A stretch of DNA of 64,000 nt from Acanthosepion pharaonis. Lineage: Eukaryota > Mollusca > Cephalopoda > Sepiida > Sepiidae. Location of the stretch: positions 649,501-713,500 of the forward strand of contig CAHIKZ030000836.1 of NCBI GenBank assembly GCA_903632075.3, read 5' to 3'. A program made the position numbers and the translations under genes. Under the pieces are notes generated by a model. It was not told where the DNA came from. It did no database searches and saw only the letters and a program-made list of their open reading frames with translations. Below are positions 31,861 to 42,619 of this stretch, piece after piece. Every line of letters starts with the position of its first letter. Position 1 is the stretch's first letter.

Positions 31861-32290
31861 TACATAACCCATTGAGGTTGATATGCCGTAAAACAAACCA
31901 AACCAAACCAAACTAACCCAACCGTGAGATCATTCTTCCATTATTCTAGAAACTAATATAAGGAACACAGCTGTTGTGATCAAAATTTGATATGCAGTCA
32001 AATGTTTTACAACTCGTTGTCCGTTAGCGTGCCGACATCGCTAGATTTGAAATTTGCAAATCTTATTGGCATGTAAACAGTTTTGGTGTTATCGATGATA
32101 AGAGATGCGTTTCAGTAATTATTTGGCTCACATACAAGGCGCTGTCATTTAAATAAGTAATTATTATCTAAAACCAATCAGTGAATTTATTGGCAAGCCC
32201 ATAAGAAATGGCAATGATAAGAACATTACACTTAAATCATATTCGAAGAAGCTCTCATTACAACAATTGTTTACAAATTCCACCCGTCCT
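31861..32290. other. no gene recognised
   Basis: Contains a short CCAAA run (31885-31915). Confidence 0.35.
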
Positions 32291-32294
32291 GGGG

Positions 32295-32870
32295 TGGCAG
32301 TCATTATATTTCTTACAAAAGTGCTAGGTCTGCTGCTTGGAAAATTGGTTCACTGCGTCGTACCAAACAGTTTTTAACGTCAGATTCCATCTTGCACATT
32401 TAGAAATCTACTATTCGCCGTGCATTCGTTATCATTTCTGGTTTGATTTTCTCATTATGTATCTCGAGATTTTTGACAATCCAAAGAAGGGTTTGTGAAT
32501 TTATTGGTCCTGATCTGTCACCTCGGCTTCAATCACATTCACAATGCCATGAGGTGGCTTCCCTCTGTCTTTTCTATAAATATTTCGATAACAGTGGCTC
32601 TAATGAGTTCTTGTTACATCCACCACGTGAATGGAAACGTACTACTAGATTGGCGAATAGGTATCAACGAAATAGCGATATGTAACCGTAAGTTCTATTC
32701 TAATAGTTTCTTTACCCGGACTTCTTTTCTGTGGAACTCTTTTTTGGTGTCTTGCTTCCCTGCCATTTACAATCTGTAAAGATTTAGATGCAACGTCAAC
32801 ACTGTTCTTTTATTGTCCTTTCCCCCTCACTAAAGGTCTGTCATTCTCTATCATTGCCATTAACCACTTG
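32295..32870 (+). mobile_element. jockey-like LINE 3' portion
   Basis: Plus-strand blocks: SYKSARSAAWKIGSLRR near 32315-32370, PRLQSHSQCHEVASLCLFYK (32520-32580), EWKRTTRLANR, then FYSNSFFTRTSFLWNSF and FPAIYNL at 32695-32778. Two frames alternate. It ends in a decayed 3' UTR near 32870. RT catalytic core absent. Confidence 0.8.
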
Positions 32871-33090
32871 CATCAATACATCATCCGCCGAAAATGTTAA
32901 AATTAAATAAAAATGGAAGCGTCTCTACATCATTAGCTCGACTTTGTTATATGTTATCCCCATTAAATATATATATAATTCCATCCATCATAAAACCACT
33001 ATTTATCTGAAGAAGTCTTCTCGAAGGATGAAGTGCCTAACGCAAATTTTTTTTCTGTCATTTCAATGAAAAATATTTCTCTCTCCCAAT

Positions 33091-33133
33091 ATCTCTCTCT
33101 CTCTCTCTCTCTGTCTATCTCTCTCTCTCTTTC

Positions 33134-33195
<62 letters not shown>
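33091..33195. repeat. (CT)n(TA)n(GT)n compound microsatellite
   Basis: CT, TA then GT tracts in sequence. Confidence 0.97.
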
Positions 33196-33196
<1 letters not shown>

Positions 33197-33267
33197 TACA
33201 TAAAGGTTAACGGTCAGAGCAGAATTTGGAGCAGAAAAGAGTATTATTAAATGTGCTCAATATACGA

Positions 33268-33367
<100 letters not shown>

Positions 33368-33457
33368 AGACAGATATTTAGAAAAATATATTTAGAAAAA
33401 TATGACAAACTGTGTTTTAAAATGTTTGGACATTGGTATTAACCTACTTTGCACTTG

Positions 33458-33460
<3 letters not shown>

Positions 33461-33500
<40 letters not shown>
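33461..33500. repeat. (TA)n microsatellite
   Basis: About 19 TA units. Confidence 0.96.
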
Positions 33501-33503
<3 letters not shown>

Positions 33504-33569
33504 CTTTTAATTTCGTGCATGAGCGTTGGTTTTATTTTTATTTTGTCAACTGCATAGTAGAGTTGGTCA

Positions 33570-33912
33570 TTTAGTTGCCGTCTGTGAAAAAAGAGCACCA
33601 TGACGCAATTCACACCGCCGGAAATTTAGAAACGGCATAGTACACTGCTTGGCATTCACTCCGGAGGTTGCAATCAGAGGACAGCGCAGAAGATTCGGAA
33701 AAGGTTGGATGTGTCTAATAGTGATTACGATGAAACGGCCGCTCGGAAATGTCACTCTGTTCGTTCTGATAAGAAAAGAACTACCGAATTTGTTGGTGAC
33801 GGCCTCAGACTCATCAGGGAGGCCTACATGAATTACATTGACGAGGAAGTGCTGTCTTAGCTCAAGACCGTGCCTGATGGAAGACCCTATATCTGGCAAC
33901 ATATTAAAAAAT
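33570..33912 (+). pseudogene. mariner-type transposase, internally deleted, second copy
   Basis: Starts CACCATGACGCAATTC like the 19.6 kb copy. It then reads MTQFTPPEI, stop, RTAQKIRKRLDVSNSDYDET, AARKCHSVRSDKKRTTEFVG, and after a jump EEVLS, stop, LKTVPDGRPYIWQH. The last piece precedes the second catalytic aspartate in complete family members. It keeps the HTH region and a short middle segment but has lost most of the catalytic core and the C-terminus. Deletion points differ from the first copy. Confidence 0.78.
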
Positions 33913-33931
33913 TACGAGATAAGCCAATCAC

Positions 33932-34026
33932 GCTACCTTTGTTTCAACCTTTCCGTATCCTCAGGTGGTTTGGACCCAAAAAGCCCACACTGCCTGAGGA
34001 TACCGAAAGGTTGAAACTAAAGTAGC
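33932..34026. repeat. 95-bp inverted repeat (hairpin)
   Basis: GCTACCTTTGTTTCAACC... (33932-33965) pairs with ...GGTTGAAACTAAAGTAGC (33992-34026), about 34-bp arms with two mismatches around a 26-bp loop. It lies between the mariner remnant and a (TA)n tract. The right arm also contains CTGAGGA and CCGAAAGG. Confidence 0.85.
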
Positions 34027-34039
34027 ACGATTGATGATC

Positions 34040-34041
<2 letters not shown>

Positions 34042-34107
<66 letters not shown>
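34042..34107. repeat. (TA)n microsatellite
   Basis: About 33 TA units. Confidence 0.97.
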
Positions 34108-34109
<2 letters not shown>

Positions 34110-34119
34110 GAGTTAGTCG

Positions 34120-34400
34120 TTGCTTTGAAATTTTTCATGCAACAAAAGCAGACTATCATTATTGTTTCGTCCGTGTATTGGTTGATATATTGAAAAGTAC
34201 TTGCCATTTGATAATGGCTTTTATGTCAGAAAGCTTAGATTGGATTTAAATATGTATCAATATGGTGATTTCCTTTCGTCTTTCAATGATAATGTTATTA
34301 AGCTAATCAGACAATATGAAAGGAACTTACTTAAAATAAATAGACAAAACTTGTCTATATTATTTAATGAAAGATGCATCAATATATAAATATATATGTG
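34120..34400 (+). mobile_element. PLE terminal (pseudo-LTR) fragment
   Basis: Contains TTTGATAATGGCTTTTATGT then CAGAAAGCTTAGA, the PLE terminal motif. It continues in an open frame (DNVIKLIRQYERNLLKINRQ, NLSILFNERCI) that matches the end at 11290-11325. The coding-like end indicates the pseudo-LTR carries the start of the PLE open frame. Followed directly by (AT)n(GT)n at 34384-34440. The rest of the element is absent. Confidence 0.8.
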
Positions 34401-34506
34401 TATGTGTGTGTGTGTGCGCGAGCGTGTGTGTGTGCACGTGTGTGGTTAGGAGATGGAAAAGTTTAGATTATACACACACACACACACACGTACACACACA
34501 CACACA
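34384..34506. repeat. TA/GT and CA microsatellites
   Basis: AT and GT runs at 34384-34440, a CA run at 34471-34506. Confidence 0.9.
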
Positions 34507-35327
34507 TATTATATATAAATACATAAGTACATAAAATTATATTAAACGGATAAATTTGTGTAGAACCATTTGTTAACCATCTCATGTAACGAATTTTTTT
34601 ATTTTTTTTATTTTATGGTCGACCCTATTTTGTGGTGATAGAGGGAATTCCTTTAACTTTTGTCTGGAATTGTAAATGGTCGATAGAACTGAAAGATTTT
34701 AATCAAAGCAAAAACAAGAATCGCTACACATAGCTGAATATCACTTATATCCATAATGCTTATTTTCTTATATATTTTATTGACCAAATTGACTTTAAGG
34801 GGTGGGTGGGTAACATCTAAAATCTCATTTATATTTGGCAATCATTCACCATCTCAACCAAGAATAAAATTTCATATCCTTTGCTTTCTATATATTCAGA
34901 ATTGCAAGGAGACTGCAGTATTGGAAAACACTTTATTTTCAGGGTTATACATTTAATATTTAGTCAGTCTAAGAATAAAGATGAATAAATCAATGATTGC
35001 AAAACTCTCGGAGGCTGAAAAAACCGTAAGATAGCAAATTGAGTAACAAATCCATAGGGAATCTACAGCCCCCTCTTTATACCCAGAAGCACCCGTTTGC
35101 ATGATGTTCATTACACTGGATGTGCGTATTTTCTTTTCATGACTCATGCAGATACATACATGTAAGCCTATCTGCATATACACATACAAACACACTCGGT
35201 TGATGGAAAATGCCAAAAGTTCTTTAGAACAATATCTGATAACCTCTGTCAAATATACATTTTGGCACAATCGGTCAATCGCGCTCGAGTGTGTGTGTCT
35301 GCATGTGTGTGTGTAAGAGAGAATGTC

Positions 35328-35359
<32 letters not shown>

Positions 35360-36010
35360 TGCGTGTGTATATGTGTGTGCATGTGTGCTCACCTAAGACT
35401 GGATAAATTTATACAACCATTTATGCACAAATATGTACATTCAAAAACACTAGCACAAACACATTGCAGTCATGCTCGTTTGACAGAAGCTGGCAAATTG
35501 TCTTCACGGGAAATTTTGGCACACTTGGTCACCCATACTATATCTGAAAAGCCAGTATATTTCAATTCAGTTTCATTCGTCAGATTTAATATATTCCTTT
35601 TCAATCTTTCTTTGTTACGTCTTTAATTCTCCACTTTGCGGTTATCTCCCGAAAAGATAGATGACAAATATGGTGTATTTAATTATGATATACATAACAA
35701 ATCTGTTAGCCAGCACGAAGCGTCCGGATGAATTTTGATCATGCGATTTTGCAACCCGCCTTGTTTTAATCCTGTCCAGTTTGCATTCTAAAAGTTTACT
35801 ACTTTGCTAATATGATGACAATGCCAGTGTAGTGACATATCTTACCGACTAATGACAACACAGGACAAGTACGTTTAAAAAGAGAACGCGTCATTTACAA
35901 GCAGTGTGTGTGTGCGTGTGTCTGTGTGTGTGTGCGTGTGTGAGAGAGACCTTGTCTCCCCTCATCCAAAATGAAAGATCTTACACTTTCTTCTCCTGTG
36001 CCGCAGAGAT
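34507..36010. other. no gene recognised, two GT-rich microsatellites
   Basis: GT/GA-rich tracts at about 35290-35390 and 35904-35948. The remaining DNA has short open frames without motifs. Confidence 0.45.
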
Positions 36011-36015
36011 TCTGC

Positions 36016-36475
36016 CCTCCCCTCCAGGGTGGGTGTTTATACAATTCCTGTCATATGATCCTTTCGCAGGTAAACCAGGAGCAGCTGGGAAGTTGTATCA
36101 AGTCGACACTGCGTCTGGTATCTTTCGACGTCAAACTGAGTGTAATGTTCTCGCATGATCTGGGGTGAGACACCTACTACACTATTTGAACAAAGAACAT
36201 AAAAAGCGAAAGCAATATAGGTCGATAAAAAAAACATATTTGATTTTGAGACAGATACGATAAAAAAAAAACATTTGATTTTGAGACAGAAATATTTTTG
36301 TATATAGGCAAAATATATCAAATTTCAGAAGCCATTGAACATCTTTTGCACTTCCGGCGATATCAGATGTCGACAAAAGATGTCCAGAGGGTCGTGTCGG
36401 GCGTTTTTATTATCTAGTAACCCTAGGTGTATCTAAATTTCAAGATACCGACATTGGATGTCTTCAGACGCGTTT
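36016..36475 (+). repeat. dispersed repeat family E, copy 1
   Basis: Begins GGGTGGGTGTTTATACAA and runs through GCAGCTGGGAAGTTGT, CGACGTCAAACTGAG, ATTGAACATCTTTTGCACTT and TTTATTATCTAGTAACCC to ATTGGATGTCTT. Direct-repeat counterpart at 37011-37425. Contains two short GATTTTGAGACAGA-type tandem segments (36240-36295). No coding frame conserved between copies. Confidence 0.8.
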
Positions 36476-37010
36476 GCTTTTCACCAGGTTTAGACTTTGA
36501 CTTCTGTTGTTAGATGTGTCGAGTTACCTCCTCCTAATTTTCGAAACTGCTCCTAAAGGACGCTCTCCGGACTATAAATACTTGGCGATATTTTTCTTGT
36601 CAAAATGTATTGTCTCGGGGAGAAGGTGTTCCCCTTTGGGAAACGCATGAACAATACATACACACATACGTACGTACGCGCATACACTCACTACAGATAT
36701 TTGGGACTAAAAAGTTTCCACATTCATTTGTCTTTGTCAATTGTAACCCTTTTTGTTCATAATACATTATCATTTGTTTGTACATATATATCGGTTCTTG
36801 TTCTTTCTTCTCATTTATTTACGTGGACTCACATCCTGAGTTTGGCATGTTTTCTGTGGGTATTTCAGGAGATACACGTGTTTATCTCTCAACTCATACA
36901 CCGGCTCGAAACAGACGTTGGATTTTGGAAGAAATTCTCTTTGCAATTTCATATTCAACTGGGAACACTTTTTTAATCATTTCACCCCATCCAGAAAAAA
37001 AGAGATTGTG
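36476..37010. other. no gene recognised
   Basis: Spacer between the two family E copies. A 123-codon open frame (36605-36976) has no motif and no conservation evidence. Confidence 0.35.
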
Positions 37011-37425
37011 ATCTCTCTCCTCTGGGGTGGGTGTTTATACAACTCCTGTCACACGATCCTTTCGCTTGCAGCCCAACTGCAGCTGGGAAGTTGTGCCAAG
37101 TCGACTCTGCACCTGGCTTCTTCGACGTCAAACTGAGGGTAATATTCTCACATGATCTGTGTTGAGACACCTACTACAGTATTTGGACAAAGAAAATTAA
37201 AAACAAAAGCAATATAAGTCAAATATATAGGTTAAATATATACAAAAATATATCTTTCTCAAAATCAAATATCAGAAGCCATTGAACATCTTTTGCACTT
37301 CCTGCGATACCAGATGTCGACGAAAGATGTCCAGAGGGTCGTGTCTGGCGCTTTTATTATCTAGTGACCCCGGGTGTATCTAAATTTCAAGATACAAACA
37401 TTGGGTGTCTTTCAGCTACGCTCGC
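37011..37425 (+). repeat. dispersed repeat family E, copy 2
   Basis: Same block order as copy 1: GGGTGGGTGTTTATACAACT, TCGACGTCAAACTGAG, GAAGCCATTGAACATCTTTT, AGATGTCCAGAGGGTCGTGT, GACCCCGGGTGTATC. Confidence 0.8.
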
Positions 37426-37449
37426 TTTCTTTTTTGCTTGGTACGCTAG

Positions 37450-37517
37450 GTGCATCTGGGAAGTTGCTCTAGTCGACTCTCCGCCTGGCTTCCTTGATGT
37501 CAAACTGAGTGTAATGT
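37450..37517 (+). repeat. repeat family E, partial third copy
   Basis: CATCTGGGAAGTTG, AGTCGACTCTCCGCCTGGCT and CAAACTGAGTGTAATGT match the first third of family E. Confidence 0.7.
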
Positions 37518-37599
37518 AAAGCCGCTAAGACACAAGTGGTTAGATGCAAGTGTGAAAGTATAAGATAATAGAGAAAAATTATTAAGGATCGAGAACAAT

Positions 37600-37960
37600 A
37601 GAAAACTAATCAGGAAGACCGTAGATAAAGATTAACATTGCATTTAAACTTTTGAAGATTTAAACTTGAAAGTATAAATCCGGAACAGAGTTCCACAAGC
37701 GAGAAGTGCGATATAAGAAACTGATAGCATAGAACTTACGGTTACAATTAGCCATTTCAACGGAAAATTGATGAGACCTTGTTGTCTCTAATATAGCGTT
37801 TAAATTCATAAAGTCTAGATACCATAGCGAAGAGTCCTTCCGGAAAATTATCACGAAAGTATTTATAGAAAAGGCACAGGAAGGCTAAAATGCGCCGGTG
37901 GGAAAGTTACTGAAGCCGAGATACCAGGTCAGGATCAATAATATTGCTGATTTTCTTTGG
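37600..37960 (-). mobile_element. jockey-like LINE 3' fragment
   Basis: The minus strand contains LARLAARS-equivalent blocks in two frames: LYLDFMNLNAILETTRSHQF, VEMANCNRKFYAISFLYRTS and RLWNSVPDLYFQV. The upstream part resembles the SRLQ...FPTG block at 37895-37945. The 3' UTR is truncated. Confidence 0.78.
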
Positions 37961-38340
37961 ACTTACTGCTTATGTGCATATAGAATATTTCTGAAATATG
38001 TGTTTCGGAAAATAGATTTATTCAAGGTGACGGTCACATTGTTGTACTTAAATGTTTTCAAAATGAACACCTTAGGGCCTCTGTGGCGCCAAGTATAAAT
38101 ATTTTCGGTGGACATATTTATTGCAGTGCCATGTTTTTTTTTTTTTGTTGTGGCATCGATCATTTGAAAGTGCATTAAGCGTCTCGTTTGGGAGTCGTTG
38201 CTGGGTGTCTTTCTTGTAGATGATGTATCGTATTCACTGAATTCACCCCAAAGACTATCATCTAAAAATGTGGCCGAAAAAAACGCCTCATTTCTCAGAA
38301 AAATATTGAATAACAATGCATAGAGTTTAGATAAAAAAAA
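37961..38340 (-). other. unassigned 117-codon minus open frame
   Basis: A frame at 37963-38316 is open for 117 codons (MLFNIFLRNEAFFSATF... ending AHKQ) without a domain I recognise. It might be a decayed transposase piece, but no catalytic motif is visible. Confidence 0.3.
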
Positions 38341-38344
38341 ATCT

Positions 38345-38760
38345 CAAGTGTCCTTCATTATCTTTGTTAATCGACCGAAATAGCTCTGAATTGAAGATGC
38401 CAATCCGTATTCCATGTTTTCTTGTATACCTTCAAGAAGAGTGCGATCATGGCTCTCCTTAACTTCCAGTCTTTTGTAGTTCCAAGTAATATTTGTCTTT
38501 TTATTATCCCTCTAATTACCGATTCCGCCATCAATTTACATAAACTCTTCATGTAGGTGACTAAATTCCTCCCACTTTTGCCTTTGATATGTCCTGTGAG
38601 TGTCAAATTATCTATCGAATAAATTCTCTTTCTTATTCTGTCCTTAAGACATCAACGTTGCTCACGTACTCCGTCCATGGCATTGCCATCATCCATCTGT
38701 AGAACCACATGTCTCTCTTGTGAGAAAATTGCTATAGAGAAGAATTGATGCTATAAAGCA
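38345..38760 (-). mobile_element. RTE-like LINE RT protein C-terminal fragment
   Basis: The minus strand reads LTLTGHIKGKSGRNLVTYMK then SLCKLMAESVIR, TTKDWKLRRAMIALFLK. Upstream it shows RHVVLQMDDGNAMDGV. This is the terminal region of a LINE RT protein with the GKRSRGRQR..TYL..L..WM pattern. An 80-codon stretch remains open; the rest is frameshifted. Confidence 0.75.
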
Positions 38761-39495
38761 GTTCACCAATCTGTTCCTTGTTTCTAACGGAAGTCCTCCA
38801 TTTTTTAGTTCTTTACATTTTGGGGAATGCATCTTTCACTCTTCCACTTACTATAAAATTAGTAGGAAAGTAAGTCTCGATGGAACGGTAGTATAGTTTG
38901 AACGCTGGTCAACCGACACACACTACCAAGTAGTGTAATACTCTTCTGTTTACTATTCAATACACGATTTATCTGCAACCTCTTGTTTTGTTATTTCTTA
39001 ACCATTTACTTGGTTACAGCAGTAATGGGCGCTCGGATTTCGGAGTTACATTTTTCATCCTCTGTTAAAACATTTCGCAACAATTAAACTTATTTACCTG
39101 ATTGCCGTCATACTTTTTAATCCATATTAGCGGAAGCCAAACGTTCATAAGACTTTTTGTATATATTCGTTTGAATTTGACAACAGAAAAGCCGCTTTCT
39201 TATATGGATCGAAGCTCATATCCGTGTCCATGTATATTTTTCACTGTCTGTGAGTGTTATCTAAGTCATTCGATTTGTCTACACAGATTGGTTTAAATAT
39301 GCATTTCCTCTTAGCTTTGTTCCGTCAGTGTTAATAATACTTTATTAGAGAATTACACATCTAATTGCAACACATGTCGAAATAATTTCAGTCGTTTGGT
39401 TTGGGTTATTTAATGCCGAAATCTGAATATTTTGAACACAATTTTATGGCTTCAACTAAATATATGTTGAAAGTAAGTGTATGCCTTCAACTACA
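38761..39495. other. no gene recognised
   Basis: Unassigned; short open frames only. Confidence 0.35.
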
Positions 39496-39720
39496 TATAA
39501 AATATATTGTTAGTCATTTTGCTATAAAATTTATTCCTGGTATTTCTACTATAAAATGTATTGCTGATTCATTTTGCTATAAAATGTATTGTTAGTCATT
39601 TTACTATAAAATGTATTGTTGGTCATTTTGCTGTAAAATGCATTGTTGGTAATTTTACTATAAATATGTATTGTTGGTAATTTTTATATAAAAATGTATG
39701 GCTGATATCTTTATTTAAAT
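39496..39720. repeat. minisatellite family M, locus 3
   Basis: About eight units of 27-28 bp with consensus TATAAAATGTATTGTTGGTC followed by ATTTTRC. Its reverse complement, TTACCAACAATACATTTTAT, matches the units at 6165-6240 and 31608-31860. Confidence 0.88.
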
Positions 39721-39744
39721 ATGTATTTTTATACTTTTATAGTG

Positions 39745-39995
39745 TTTCGTTTTTATTTACACTATTTATATTGTTCTGACTGTTGTCCTCATCTTTGTTG
39801 CCATATTCACAACGTTTTGACCGTTGTACGCTCCGGCCTTCTATAAGGTCATTAGAATTTCAAACCGAACCGTTTATTTCAATCACCCGAAGAAACTTCC
39901 TGAATATGGCGACAAAGATGAGGTTAACAGTCGAAATAATGTAAATAGTGTAAATAATTACAATGCATCATCTCAGAAATATAGACATGCTTTTT
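39745..39995. repeat. foldback repeat family A, copy with shortened centre
   Basis: Left arm TTATTTACACTATTTATATT, TGTTGTCCTCATCTTTGTTG, TTGTACGCTCCGGCCTTCT; right arm GACAAAGATGAGG, ATGTAAATAGTGTAAATAAT and the AGAAATATAGACA end. Much of the inner right arm (with GAAACGTC) is deleted. Confidence 0.82.
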
Positions 39996-39999
39996 TTTT

Positions 40000-40140
40000 T
40001 TCTTTGCTTGGTGGGGGTTCACATTTGGCTGCAGCTGGGACCCTAACAGGTGATACCACCTCAGGTCCGGTTGGACATGGGAAGAACAGCAATTTCATTT
40101 GGTCCCACGTTCCTCAAAAGCTCCAGTATGCCGATTACAG
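40000..40140 (+). repeat. dispersed repeat family C, copy 3 (diverged)
   Basis: GCAGCTGGGACCC, GGACATGGGAAGAAC and CCACGTTCCTCAAAAGCTCC parallel copy 2. Abuts (ATC)n. Confidence 0.45.
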
Positions 40141-40154
40141 CCCTTGCTGTTGGA

Positions 40155-40159
40155 TGCAC

Positions 40160-40216
<57 letters not shown>
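40155..40216. repeat. (ATC)n microsatellite
   Basis: About 20 ATC units; poly-His and poly-Ile open frames here are artefacts. Confidence 0.97.
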
Positions 40217-40217
<1 letters not shown>

Positions 40218-40234
40218 CCTTGAGTTTTGTAATC

Positions 40235-41175
40235 CTAGGTGTGTGTGGGGGGGGAATCCAAATGCTGAAGCCATACTGAATCTCCTTCACAACAGTCTAT
40301 CAATGGCAGCCACCAGCAATACTCGTATAGTCCAACTTGTCCATTGTTTGACATTGTCCAACCAATTTTTGTGTTGACGTCCTCTCCCAAGACCACCTTC
40401 AACACTGCCTTCCACGATTGTCTTGCACAGGCTGTCGTGCCTTGAACGTGTCCAAACCACGCCATTTTTCTCCGTTTGACAGTGGCAAGAAGAGGTTCCT
40501 GGTACTCTACCAAACTTTGAAACCTTCTCCACAGAAACTTATTGGTTTTATGATCCCAGTGGAAGATGCCAAGGAGTTTTCTTTTGCATTTGTTCTCAAA
40601 CGCGTGGATCCTTCTCTCTGTTTCTGCCAACAGTGTCCACATTTCACATCCATATAGGAGAATCGAAACTACCAGTTATCGTCATAAATTTCCATCGTAA
40701 TTTCCATGATGAAAAGTGATCTCGGCTATATTTTGCAGCTTCTCTATCAGTTGGATTTAATGACGATGCGCTAACAAATGTTTTTAATGTTTTCGATGGA
40801 ATCAATCTTTTCTTCATCCTTCGTTGTCAGTCTTCATGTAGCACAGTATATCCATACTGGTTCTACTGTTTCAATTGCCGCTTTTCACTAATGCTATCTC
40901 GTCTTATCCACACCGTCTTCAAATTATTCATACTAACGATTACCAACTGTGTGCGTCTGATGATATCTTCAGCATATCCTAATAAAGTTTCTACTTTCTT
41001 AACATAACTCTCCACCCTTTTCTGTTTCGATTATCTCTTTACACTACATTCTGCTCGCTTTTTATCTTGGTTTATCTTCAGGTTTCCAGTCAGAAATACT
41101 GTCTCAACCACATTTAAAACTACCTGCTTCCTCCTTTCATTGTCTATATCATCTGCATAGATCATTTTTTTTGCA
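40235..41175 (-). pseudogene. RTE/L1-like LINE, RT active site to C-terminus
   Basis: Minus strand from 41170: MIYADDIDNERRKQVVLNVV (RT box YADD at about 41155), FLTGNLKINQDKKRAE, MNNLKTVWIRRDSIS, VSILLYGCEMWTLLAETERR and AFENKCKRKLLGIF. It ends with the R-K-x-x-WFGHV block (KRRKMAWFGHV) and a GRGRQHKNWLDNVKQW tail in a shifted frame. The order is that of a LINE RT protein. Several stops lie between 40680 and 41040. It lacks everything upstream of the YADD box. Confidence 0.83.
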
Positions 41176-41180
41176 GGCAT

Positions 41181-42174
41181 GTTTGTTTTAGCAATTAAGC
41201 AGTATGAATGTTCTCTATGCGGGAAATACGCTTTGATTTCTTTAGTAACCTGTATTTATACACAAAACTAACGAGAAGGAAAAACAAGGTTAAACGCCCA
41301 GATTTTGAATTAGAGAATAGCATAAACTATTCGAAGATCTTCCAGCGTAGATGAAAAGTAAACTATGGCAGACGCTAAATGACGTAAGTTTTCGGTATAC
41401 TAAACGAAAAGTGAGTGTACGTTTTGTTGTTGTTATTGATGTTTTTTATATATGTTTTTATTTGATTTTATATGTGTGTTTATGTATTTGATTTATTTAT
41501 TTTAAAGGTCATGAGCTAAGGGCTTTCTTTCAAATTTTAAATTTTTTATGGTATAAATATGTTGGCTTGATAAAAGAGCATTTCTTTTAGGAAAGAAGAT
41601 ATTTCAAATAATACGTTAATGATCTAGCAAGTAAAATTATTCCATTTTCAAGTAATTATATTCTCTCTTTATAAATACAGTATTTTTAAATTGAAATAAA
41701 GTTTGAATTTTTCATATTGAAATTGTGGTTGAAATTATTTCTTAGTATTAAATAAATTTTAATTCCTTTTATTAATATTGTCTTCACAGATATTTCTTGA
41801 GTCAACCCAAAACTTGTGAGTGAAATTCGATAGACAGCATAGTTCAGAGGCTGTTGATAGTTTCCTAGATATTTAAACTTAGCTATTTGTTTGTCTTTGT
41901 ACTTTTTAATGCGTATTAAGGGGGAGAAGAAAACGTACATCAGGCTTTTTGTAACAATTTATGAGAATTTCGACAAAAGAAAAGTCACTTTTATACATGG
42001 AATGAAGGGTATTATCGGGTGTATGTATCTTTCTTTTCTGTTTAAGCGACCCTGCTTCTCTACCCAGACTGGTTACAGAAATGATTGATTGGTTTTTTTT
42101 CTACGGTTTATTAACATATTTTAGATTGTATGAACTTTTTGTGATGATAATGATTTACGGATACAAATCCTACT
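41181..42174. other. no gene recognised
   Basis: AT-rich, unassigned. Confidence 0.4.
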
Positions 42175-42332
42175 AATTAACCCATAGCTTGGAGGAGAAG
42201 AGGTGTATTCATATTTTTCCCAAGAGTATTTGTGTGTAAGTGAATATAACGAATCTAGCTGGAATTGAAACTCGGCTCTCCGTTTAACAATTACGACCCA
42301 TTATCCATTACACCAGCCGCACATCCAAGCGT
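42175..42332 (-). mobile_element. tRNA-derived SINE family S2, copy 2
   Basis: Reverse complement shows GGCTGGTGTAATGGATAATG, B-box-like CGAGTTTCAATTCC, then TTCACTTACACACAAATACT, CTTGGGAAAAATATGAAT and AGCTATGGGTTAATTAGTAG, the same order as the 24.1 kb copy. Confidence 0.8.
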
Positions 42333-42619
42333 TAAGACGTACTTGCTGGTCGTAAAATGGGCAGATTCAATCACTTTCGAATGAAATGCTATGTTTTTGT
42401 TATTAATTTTTTTTTTTTTTAAATTTTCCAGAATAATTACATTTATGTGTAATTGTACATGTTTCATTCGAATCTGGCTTGATAAATTTGATAAAATCTA
42501 CCGTTTTGGAATTATCGACAGTAAAAGTTCGGACCCATTTGCTTCGCGACAGCCATTACTGACGTCTTTTGCAGACATTTGCTGCGTGATAGCTATGAGT
42601 AATATTCAATTGTCTTGAT

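Noticed and set aside
36605..36976. 123-codon open frame as host gene
   Set aside because: No domain, no splice context and overlapping equally long frames; composition could produce it.
39824..40279. 151-codon plus-strand open frame
   Set aside because: Runs through a foldback repeat, family C and a microsatellite in sequence; chance read-through.
40099..40377. Open frame with a poly-histidine run
   Set aside because: The His run is the (ATC)n microsatellite; the flanks belong to family C repeat and the opposite-strand LINE.
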